A stretch of DNA of 64,000 nt, taken from contig CM075767.1 in the NCBI GenBank assembly GCA_037974665.1, positions 1,242,501 to 1,306,500 on the forward strand. Direction: 5' to 3'. The position numbers and the translations under genes are program-made. Positions 46,414-56,553 of the stretch are shown piece after piece. This DNA is from Ehretia macrophylla. Taxonomy: Eukaryota; Streptophyta; Magnoliopsida; Boraginales; Ehretiaceae. The first letter of the stretch is position 1. Each line of letters begins with the position of its first letter. Below the pieces are notes generated by a model that searched no databases, was not told the origin of the DNA, and saw only the letters and a list, made by a program, of their open reading frames with translations.

Positions 46414-48881
46414 TGTCACGCCCCAACTCGACCCCTCTTACAATCAGTCAGGACGCAACGGAATTTCGGCAGCGTAACGACAGTAAATAGATTTCCGAGG
46501 TTCTAAACCAACCTCATTAATAACATTAAACATCCAATTCTATAACCATACAAACAACAACTCCTCAACAGCATAATAAAACACAACATAACCGTAATAT
46601 ACAATAATCAGTCTTCGTTATCTGCCTCCGTTCCAACATAACATACAATACTTCAACCTTATCATACATTTCAAAAATAAGTTGAGACACATCTAACAAC
46701 TTAACCATAAACAAAAGAAAGCCACTAAGTTAACATCGTTTGGATCATCATCTTCCAACATCTATTACAATAAGAACCACAAAGCATATAAAAGTCTATT
46801 AAGCTAATATACATGACATTAAACAACATATAATCATGGATAAGACTCGGGAACATATGACTCGTCCACGTAAAGCACATTTTCCACATTCTCCTCTTCA
46901 GGAGGCACATACCCGTAATCCGGCTCTGCAACACCTGTAAGCATGCATTAATAGAGAGTGAGCTTATATAAATAAGCCCAGTGAGGATCCGATAGATCTC
47001 GACAGTATTCACTACGCTCCTTGGATTTAGTCCTTTGAGCAAGTAAACACACAACAACAATAATCACATAAATAATGCTATCATCACATAACTATATAAC
47101 CAATCAATAAGGATACTCTATTTGGTGTAGCTCCAAACGCCATCACGATCTCAACCGTTCTTCTTATAACTCCCCATTACTCACGCACCCGAGGTACCTC
47201 ACTATCCCCTTCCCTCCATGACATCTCCGTCATGCGAGCTGGGGGTAGCCTATGGCAGTCATGCCGGTTTCAACCCGACAGCCCGACGCTGCCCGAGAGG
47301 TGGCACACACATACCAAGGCTCCATATTCATCAATCATCATGCAAGCATAAATCGATCAATCAATTGGGAGATCAGCAACAAGAGTGCCCGATTCCCGCA
47401 TTCAATAATAATCAATCAATAACATCAATATAACATCAATATAACATCAATATTAAATTAAACATCAAACAATGTAGTTAGATGACAAAGTAGGCCATCT
47501 AACCGGACATGCATAATATTCATAATTAAACTCTAATTTACTCAACAACAACTCACCATTCATCACTCGAACACTACCCAACCATCTAAGGCATCGTTCA
47601 AGAAATTAAAGAATGACAACCTAAACTTCTAAAATTCATAACTTACAATCTACTAATCCAAACATTGCCAAATCAGTTCCTATCACTCACCCATTCAACC
47701 TACTACATTAGCCCTCTCGGAAATCCACCATAACACCTCTAAATCATGCCCGATAACCCTAAAATCCTAAGATATCATGGCTGGATTTTCCGGATTTTCA
47801 CACAATCAATGTAATCGAAAATTCGGCATTACAACAGCGCTAACACGTAATTATCAAGTATTTAGAAATCGACGGCAATCGATTTCGAGCAACGCAACTC
47901 AATTAAATCAACTTTGAACATTTTAATCAAAATTAAATACCCGGAAAATAAAAATTATGCTATATCCGACAGAAACTCGTAGTATTAGTATATAATGATC
48001 CCTAGCATGCAAGGAGCAATAATCTATCATCAGATTTCAATTCTAACGGTTCAATCTTCATTTATACGCAAAAACACAAAAATGACATTTTGAGATCTAG
48101 AATTTTTCTCTCACCTTTGATGTGTTTTGATGCAAGAAATGTGTAGAATGGATGCCAAACAATCAATTTCAAGCTTTGAATCACTCAATTCGGCTTTGAA
48201 ACGCAAAATCTGTGAGAAAAATGCTTTGAAAATGCCTTATCTTTCTCCTCCAAGGAGCCACGGTTTTGTGTGTGTTTTTGGAGTGTGTTTTGTGTTGTGT
48301 GAGTGTGTGTTGATGACATTATATAATAAAAAGCTTGGTCAATTAAAAAAATGCAAAGTCAAAGTTAGTTTTAATAGGTATTTTTGTGTTTTTAATGACT
48401 TTAATTGCATTTTAGTGCTCACCAAGTTAAAAATAATTATGCAACCCCCAAAATATCACAAGTGGATTATTTTTAGGTGACAAGAAGTTTTACATTCAAA
48501 GAATTCCACCCGAGTCGGCTTAAAACTCGATTTTCGCAAAAGTCGGTGTAAAAATCCTAATAAATTCTTAAGCCGATTTTAAAACCGTTTTCATCAAACA
48601 CAGGTCTATTAAAGTCCGTGGACTAGGTCTAGAAGGGTTAAAAAGACCAGTTTCAAAATTATAGCGGACGTGTTTCGAAAACACTATTCACTGAAAATCG
48701 ATGATAAAATTTCTGACTCCGTTTTTTATGAAAATTTCATGAATGCACATTTAGCACGTATTAGGAGTATTGACATCAAAATTATAACATTCTAGGTCAT
48801 ATAACACATAAACAGGTCAAATGCACGTAAAACGAGATAAAACACGTAAATCGAGTTAAAGCAGAAAAGTGGGGTTTCACA
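46414..48881 (-). repeat. A2 3' LTR (left copy, 2468 bp)
   Basis: Plus strand TGTCACGCCCC...GGGGTTTCACA. Contains the hairpin 46960-46979, acceptor-like CAG|GT and the short frame 46834-46935, CCTACTTTGT box near 47490 (minus). The 117-codon open frame 48127-48480 on the plus strand is antisense to the LTR. Confidence 0.95.
46834..46935 (-). CDS. Conserved short reading frame in A2 left LTR
   Basis: 33 codons plus TGA after CTTACAG. Same peptide core as A1, with one 6-bp in-frame insertion that adds two residues. About eight silent differences and one Pro-to-Leu change from A1. The upstream extension present in A1 is closed by a TAA here. Confidence 0.45.
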   Translation of the reverse strand, partial: GVAEPDYGYVPPEEENVENVLYVDESYVPESYP

Positions 48882-51691
48882 TTCTCCCCTCCTTAAAACA
48901 ATTGCGTCCGCGCAATTCTCGAACTGATAGACAATTAAATCCTCAATCGTTACACTTAATAATACTTCTCTTAGTTCTTATTTATCTCCTAGGATGACAC
49001 CTAACCAAAGACCTCAAAAGAACAACCTCTGTTGACTGCAAGTTGATGATCATAATTCCAAGACAATCTTCAATTCATAATTCTCTCCCACCTAATATCA
49101 TATTGCATATGAAAGAAATCACAACTCCAAAGTCTTAGCATGACACTACTAATTATCAACCATCCCCTACTACACAAAAGAGCCCTATGAACACCCCGAG
49201 GGTTTAAAAACTTATTTACGATAACATGAATGATTATTGATCAAGGAAATATTTCAAAAGTGACATTTGTCAGAATATAGCTCTTATGAGATTTACAAGG
49301 AAATACGAATATGGAAAGTCATATTCGAGCCAACAATCAAGTGAACAAGAGCTCAAACAGGTTAGAGAATCAAGAGCCTAATAGTTTAATAAGGAAGCAT
49401 GATAACTAAGATAAGAAATGTCTCAGCACCTTTTAGTTAAATAAGTACGAACAAAGGATAATGGCGAGTCAAAACAGTGCTGAGTAGGTTGAACAAAAAT
49501 TCCTGAACAAGTAGATATTTCAATTCTCGATGATTGTTCAAGGAACCAACAAGTAAGTTGTACTTGAGGTGAAATAAAATTAAGAGATAAGAGATGATTA
49601 ATTCAATAGAAACATGAGTGGCAAGAGTATCTCAGCACGCAATACCAAAGAAGTACGAATAAGAAATGATAACAATAGGACAGTGCCGAGTACTTTGAGT
49701 GAGCAATTACAAGCAAAGTAATGACTCTGGATTTAATAATAAAACAATAGGGTTAACAAAGATCAACAAGAATGACAATGATGTACTCAGGTAAGGAGTA
49801 CATCAAACAAGTGAAATCGAATAAGTAAAATGGTATACTAAAAGAAAAATTACTTTCAAATGAATAGTAATAGGATGAAATGAAATATTGAAACGAATGG
49901 CTAGAGATATAGAATGAAATATAGAAGTCTCAAACCTTAACTCCAATAAGCGACATTGCTATAAGAAGCAAATATGAATGTTAAGAATATAAACAATGTC
50001 AAATGAGTATACGATCCATTAATCCAATAAGGAAAACTTTCAAGAAACAATTGATAGGCTAGAAAAATGTAACTCTATCTCAAATAAGTGAGAATAGAGT
50101 AAAAGATAATAATAACACTGATAGAATTATGAAGTACAAGAAGGGTGTCCCACCTATACATTTAAACACTAACAAGTCAAATCCTACAATCTATCTTCCT
50201 CCAAAACAAGACACTAAGGAGATCTAGAGAATCCTAAGGAGTCATAACAATCACCAAACAAGATAAATCACTCCAAAATTTATATTCCGTACCAGACCAA
50301 TCACTAAACAAGATAAATCACCGATTACCCAACATGATTCACTAATGAAGACTCCAAAATCTGATAACACAATACAGATTCATATTAACCCATTATAACA
50401 CAAGCGAATCCTCAATCAACAATTTAGAAAGTCATACTACCTAGAACTCTAAATCTCGATGTAGGCAAGTAAATATTCAGTCACCAAAATGCATTCTTAT
50501 TTCCTCAAATAATTCTATCTCCCAACAATTACATCCTCGAATAAAGTAACTTTAGTCAGGAATTACTCCAATTATTTCCAAGGTTTAAAGATCAAAACTC
50601 CAAAATACCCATTAATAATATAGCAATCTCAAATAGTAGAAATATTCACATGTTATACAACACTTCATTCCATTCACAAATATACATCACTAATTCCTCA
50701 AATAAATTCATTCTAAAATAACCTCAAGAAAGTATAATCTGAGTTGAGACTCCAAAAATGTCTAATCACAACCTCATGGAAACCTCAACTTATGATTCAT
50801 CTCCAAGCAATAATAAGTTAAACATGACAACAAAAGTAATTATAATCATCAAGATACATTGCTATTTCCTCGAACAACTTCATTCTCGCTAAAGGAACAT
50901 CAAGATCAATCCACTAAGCCGAAACTAAAATCCATAAACATAACAATTAAAATCTAACTGATAAACTTCTAGAATAATAATAATTCAAAATCATGGCCTA
51001 CCACTATTTTCGAAAACTCTTGCAGTCATCCTTACTTCACCTAAAAAAAATCACCCACAGTTATAGAATATATACAATTACATCACATGAAAACAGGTAC
51101 AACGTAATGCATGATTATCATATAATTTAACATTATCACATAACACACAATTCAACATATAAGAAGCCAACATCACATAAACAGGTTATATCACAGAAGT
51201 AAGTTATAAACAATTAAAGTCACATAAGCAACAAACTTCACATAAGACAAGTTGATCACGTAACTCACATTGGTCACTTAAAGTACATTGAGCACCTAAA
51301 GCACGTTGTTTCACATAAGCTAGTTATAAACAATTAAAAGCACATAAACAACTAACTTCACACAAGGCACAAAATCACATAAAACACAATTGTCACATAA
51401 TACACATTAATCACATAATGCACATTAATCACATAATGCACATTAATTTCAACACATTGAGTACGTAAGACACGTTATCACATAAAACATATTGACCACA
51501 TTAGTTCACTTAACACACAAGGCATATTTGTCACATAGAATGTTAGACACATAAGTAAATTAATCACATAAACATATTAACATATGTTTCACTTTTCTTT
51601 CACTTAATACATACTTGCATGCTTAGACCACTACCCACATTCCGAGGATACCCCGGCTGACAGCTAACATGCGCTCTGATACCACTTAAAC
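48882..51691 (-). other. A2 interior, non-coding
   Basis: PPT (minus) AAGGAGGGGAGAA at 48882-48894, preceded on the minus strand by GCGGACGCAATTGTTTT. The middle (48950-51040) is AT-rich; short recurring words such as GTGCTGAG and TTCGTACTT appear near 49430, 49480, 49630 and 49700. 51040-51640 is a long tract of TTATGTGA/TTAATGTGCATT-type units, an expanded form of the A1 leader. No gag or pol remnant recognised. Confidence 0.8.
51673..51684 (-). other. A2 primer-binding site
   Basis: GCTCTGATACCA is the reverse complement of TGGTATCAGAGC, seven bases from the 5' LTR end at 51692. The ~60 bp beyond it (51612-51672) match A1 10078-10140 with only a few differences. Confidence 0.95.
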
Positions 51692-54159
51692 TGTCACGCC
51701 CCAACTCGACCCCTCTTACAATCAGTCAGGACGCAACGGAATTTCGGCAGCGTAACGACAGTAAATAGATTTCCGAGGTTCTAAACCAACCTCATTAATA
51801 ACATTAAACATCCAATTCTATAACCATACAAACAACAACTCCTCAACAGCATAATAAAACACAACATAACCGTAATATACAATAATCAGTCTTCGTTATC
51901 TGCCTCCGTTCCAACATAACATACAATACCTCAACCTTATCATACATTTCAAAAATAAGTTGAGACACATCTAACAACTTAACCATAAACAAAAGAAAGC
52001 CACTAAGTTAACATCGTTTGGATCATCATCTTCCAACATCTATTACAATAAGAACCACAAAGCATATAAAAGTCTATTAAACTAATATACATGACATTAA
52101 ACAACATATAATCATGGATAAGACTCGGGAACATATGACTCGTCCACGTAAAGCACATTTTCCACATTCTCCTCTTCAGGAGGCACATACCCGTAATCCG
52201 GCTCTGCAACACCTGTAAGCATGCATTAATAGAGAGTGAGCTTATATAAATAAGCCCAGTGAGGATCCGATAGATCTCGACAGTATTCACTACGCTCCTT
52301 GGATTTAGTCCTTTGAGCAAGTAAACACACAACAACAATAATCACATAAATAATGCTATCATCACATAACTATATAACCAATCAATAAGGATACTCTATT
52401 TGGTGTAGCTCCAAACGCCATCATGATCTCAACCGTTCTTCTTATAACTCCCCATTACTCACGCACCCGAGGTACCTCACTATCCCCTTCCCTCCATGAC
52501 ATCTCCGTCATGCGAGCTGGGGGTAGCCTATGGCAGTCATGCCGGTTTCAACCCGACAGCCCGACGCTGCCCGAGAGGTGGCACACACATACCAAGGCTC
52601 CATATTCATCAATCATCATGCAAGCATAAATCGATCAATCAATTGGGAGATCAGCAACAAGAGTGCCCGATTCCCGCATTCAATAATAATCAATCAATAA
52701 CATCAATATAACATCAATATAACATCAATATTAAATTAAACATCAAACAACGTAGTTAGATGACAAAGTAGGCCATCTAACCGGACATGCATAATATTCA
52801 TAATTAAACTCTAATTTACTCAACAACAACTCACCATTCATCACTCGAACACTACCCAACCATCTAAGGTATCGTTCAAGAAATTAAAGAATGACAACCT
52901 AAACTTCTAAAATTCATAACTTACAATCTACTAATCCAAACATTGCCAAATCAGTTCCTATCACTCACCCATTCAACCTACTACATTAGCCCTCTCGGAA
53001 ATCCACCATAACACCTCTAAATCATGCCCGATAACCCTAAAATCCTAAGATATCATGGCTGGATTTTCCGGATTTTCACACAATCAATGTAATCGAAAAT
53101 TCGGCATTACAACAGCGCTAACACGTAATTATCAAGTATTTAGAAATCGACGGCAATCGATTTCGAGCAACGCAACTCAATTAAATCAACTTTGAACATT
53201 TTAATCAAAATTAAATACCCGGAAAATAAAAATTATGCTATATCCGACAGAAACTCGTAGTATTAGTATATAATGATCCCTAGCATGCAAGGAGCAATAA
53301 TCTATCATCAGATTTCAATTCTAACGGTTCAATCTTCATTTATACGCAAAAACACAAAAATAACATTTTGAGATCTAGAATTTTTCTCACACCTTTGATG
53401 TGTTTTGATGCAAGAAATTGGTAGAATGGATGGCAACCAATCACTTTCAAGCTTTGAATCACTCAATTCGGCTTTGAAACGCAAAATCTGTGAGAAAAAT
53501 GCTTTGAAAATGCCTTATCTTTCTCCTCCAAGGAGCCACGGTTTTGTGTGTGTTTTTGGAGTGTGTTTTGTGTTGTGTGAGTGTGTGTTGATGACATTAT
53601 ATAATAAAAAGCTTGGTCAATTAAAAAAATGCAAAGTCAAAGTTAGTTTTAATAGGTATTTTTGTGTTTTTAATGACTTTAATTGCATTTTAGTGCTCAC
53701 CAAGTTAAAAATAATTATGCAACCCCCAAAATATCACAAGTGGATTATTTTTAGGTGACAAGAAGTTTTACATTCAAAGAATTCCACCCGAGTCGGCTTA
53801 AAACTCGATTTTCGCAAAAGTCGGTGTAAAAACCCTAATAAATTCTTAAGCCGATTTTAAAACCGTTTTCATCAAACACAGGTCTATTAAAGTCCGTGGA
53901 CTAGGTCTAGAAGGGTTAAAAAGACCAGTTTCAAAATTATAGCGGACGTGTTTCGAAAACACTATTCACTGAAAATCGACGATAAAATTTCTGACTCCGT
54001 TTTTTATGAAAATTTCATGAATGCACATTTAGCACGTATTAGGAGTATTGACATCAAAATTATAACATTCTAGGTCATATAACACATAAACAGGTCAAAT
54101 GCACGTAAAACGAGATAAAACACGTAAATCGAGTTAAAGCAGAAAAGTGGGGTTTCACA
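51692..54159 (-). repeat. A2 5' LTR (right copy, 2468 bp)
   Basis: Near-identical to 46414-48881. Short frame copy at 52112-52213 (minus), hairpin 52238-52257. Five transversions separating the two LTRs are bunched at about 53417-53453. Confidence 0.95.
52112..52213 (-). CDS. Conserved short reading frame in A2 right LTR
   Basis: Identical to the copy in the left LTR, as expected for LTRs of one young element; not independent evidence. Confidence 0.4.
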   Translation of the reverse strand, partial: GVAEPDYGYVPPEEENVENVLYVDESYVPESYP

Positions 54160-56535
54160 AGAGTAATTGAAGTAATGTTTGCTCATAGGTTCAAGGTGAC
54201 TGGAAATGATGTGATTCAAACTTACATCTTGGAACTCGGTAGAGGTGAGGGACCTGCATCCTTACGTGCATTATAGTTTATTTTCTTGCTAAAAGAGTAT
54301 AGTGTTTAGTATAATTGCGTAATTGATATATGCTTATTGTTGCTAAATTGTAACTTGGTGCGAGGACAACCTACTTTTTGTCCTTAAATGTGTTTACGGA
54401 TTATATTGTCATTGTTATCATTCTTGCATTGCATCGTGGTTGCGCAACCTCATTGTCGCGGCGGATGCGATAGCCTCGCTGGGCGGCATCGGGCTTGCTA
54501 GTGTTGGTTGCCTTAGCTCCGTCTACTATTCCCTCACTCGCCTGGTCCAGAGATTGCTAGGAGGTGTTGGGTCGTAGGATCGGGTACATCTGGAGTACCC
54601 ATTGGTGTAAGGGATTCCGGCATATCGAGATTGAGATCGTGGTTCGTGGATCGGGGATCGAAGATTTGGAGTGATAAGGGTTATCGATTGTATCCTTTTA
54701 AAATGTGGTATTAGAATTGTTATTCACTGTTTATCTATTGTATTAATTGTGTTAAGTTGCTGCATTGCATGTCCCCGGTAGACCTTATCCCTCACTGAGC
54801 AATTGTGATTGCTCATACCTCGCTAAACATGTTTCAGGTGGTGCAGTTGGAGGAGTTGCCTTGGTTGCTGTGTACTATTACTTGAGATTGGAGTGATTGC
54901 TTGCTAAACTGTAGAAGACCTTGCTTGTCTACTTTATGTTCTATTTTGGAGCCTAAGGGCTTATGTATATATATTTGAGTGGTTGCAATTTGAAAGCTAA
55001 GTGGATGTAGTAAGTGTTATGGAATTGTGGCATGTAATAACTTATGCTTCTGCTTCTAGCTACGTTGCATGCTTGTATGTGTTTATATTGTCTTGTGTTG
55101 CTTAAGGCTCGGATGGCCTTGAAGTTGGGATTTCAATTAGAAATGTTGTTCCTTTGCTTCGTGTTTTATTTGAAGGCTTACAGGTTTCTAGAATGTCCAC
55201 GGTACAGGGAAAACTCTGTCCATTTTTCGTAAAATCTGTGCCCGGGTTGGGATGTGGTTGAGAATAGCATGGTTATTAGAGCCTCCGGTCTCGTGAGGGA
55301 TCGGGGCGTTACACCTTTGATGTTATATAATGCTAGAAATGTGTGCAATGGATGCCCAACAAGTGAAATCAAGCCTTGGATGAAGTTATTTGGCATTGTA
55401 TTGCAAAATCTATGAGCAAATTTCTTGAAAACTTGAACAAAAATGGCTTCTTTTTCTCCTTGGAGATTTTCGGCCATGTGCGTGTTTTTTGAAGGTGTTT
55501 TTGCTTTGTTTTGGTGTATGTTGATGCATATAATCAAGAATTAAAATGCTCTAGGGGTTCCGGTTTCACCAAGATTAATCATACTTGAAACTATTTATTT
55601 AAATCAATTGACACCTATTCCCTACGTTAACAACAATTTCACTAAGGTAGATATTAATCTTTCTCAAGCATCAATAACATATCCCAATAAGCAAGCTAAC
55701 TACATCTCTGTGATAACTATGAACTTATGGAACGCATTAAGCCCTAGAAATTCAAGTGTTGCACTAAATCTCATAACTATCTCTAGCTTATGACAATTTA
55801 ATGATATTTCACACTTGGTCTAATTTAGTTATCATTTCTCAGTCTCAAACCAAACAACGAATCATGCAATTGTTGATTAGGCAATCACAAGCATTAAACT
55901 TAACATGAAATACTCAACGCATAAATGGAATAGTTCATCAATCAAGCAAAACCAAAAGCATCAAATATTCATAATCTGGCTACATCGTAGCCCTAGAAAA
56001 ATAACTTAAAACATCATAAAGAAATTAAATAAAATCCCAATTGTAACGTAAATCATGATAAGAGAGATAAAGAAAACTAGGATTTGGAGAAGAATTGGGG
56101 TAGAAGTCCGTCTCCAGATCGTTCCTCTGTCTTCAACGCGCGAATCCTCCCTTTCTTTCCCCTCTGGAACGTTTCTTTTGCTGCAAAAACCAGCCGCCCA
56201 AAAGCTTCCTCTCAAATGTGTGTTTTTTCTTTTATAATAGGGTTCTCTTCTTTTTGCGCCATTTTACAAAATTGCCCTTAAATTTCCTGGGATGTTACGC
56301 AGCTACGCTATGACTGCACTACTTCTATTTTTCTTCAAATTCTCCACAAGTTGCATGAGAGCTAATCCTTTGCCATTTCTCTTCAATCTTTGCCTCAAAA
56401 CTTAGACTTTCTCATGGAAATTACCTAAATTGCAAATCAAATACAAAACCAATCAAATTGCTCATAAATTACTCAAGAACTAACAAAATTTAAGTGAAAA
56501 TGTGTTGAAATAATATATCAATAATACACCCAACA

Positions 56536-56553
56536 AACACCCCCAAACATAAG
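56536..56553 (-). other. Athila-type polypurine tract
   Basis: Minus strand CTTATGTTTGGGGGTGTT next to the LTR start TGTTGGG. It is preceded by TTGCTTGAGGACAAGCAAAG, a block typical of the region before the 3' LTR in Athila/Tat gypsy elements. Confidence 0.8.

Larger units (their letters stand above)
46414..54159 (-). mobile_element. Non-autonomous family-A element A2
   Basis: 7746 bp with perfect TSD AGAGT (46409-46413, 54160-54164). Two 2468-bp LTRs of identical length with about 14 differences by eye, the youngest insertion in the window. The 2810-bp interior has PBS, leader and PPT but no coding region. LTR termini, PBS and post-PBS leader match A1 closely, so A2 is a coding-free derivative or parasite of the A1 family. 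Inserted in solo LTR F. Confidence 0.95.
44231..55313 (+). mobile_element. Solo LTR F (mosaic of C-like 5' part and B-like 3' part), split by A2
   Basis: TSD CCTTT at 44226-44230 and 55314-55318. Starts TGCAATACCCCAAACCCGGC (C/G-type start) and ends GGGATCGGGGCGTTACA (B-type end). Own length ~3.33 kb after removing A2. The B-type hairpin is at 54796-54815, CCTACTTTTTGT at ~54370, GC-rich block 54440-54600. Non-coding throughout. Confidence 0.88.
42090..55541 (-). mobile_element. Family-A LTR A3, truncated, split by solo LTR F
   Basis: Left end TGTCACGCCCC matches the A LTR end. Homology runs to 44230, is interrupted by F, and resumes at 55319-~55541, where the LTR's first ~540 bp are missing. 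Divergent from A1 and A2, so older. Contains a 436-bp tandem duplication and a diverged copy of the short reading frame. No TSD, because the right terminus is lost. Confidence 0.8.
42012..56535 (-). repeat. Athila-type 3' LTR, split by nested A3/F/A2
   Basis: The left end TGTTGTGTG (42012) and right end CCCAACA (56535) give matching TGTTG/CAACA termini. The right end adjoins the polypurine tract of the Athila-type remnant. The LTR's own sequence is ~78 bp on the left (42012-42089) plus ~1 kb on the right (~55542-56535); the middle is nested elements. It interrupts the copia gag. The left boundary is inferred from the terminal repeat only. Confidence 0.65.

Noticed and set aside
46725-47060. 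111-codon open frame in A2 LTR (and 52003-52338)
   Set aside because: It is a different frame from the conserved peptide and is not kept in A1 or A3.
48127-48480. 117-codon open frame, repeated at 53405-53758
   Set aside because: Antisense to the A2 LTRs and duplicated only because the LTR is; no coding signature.
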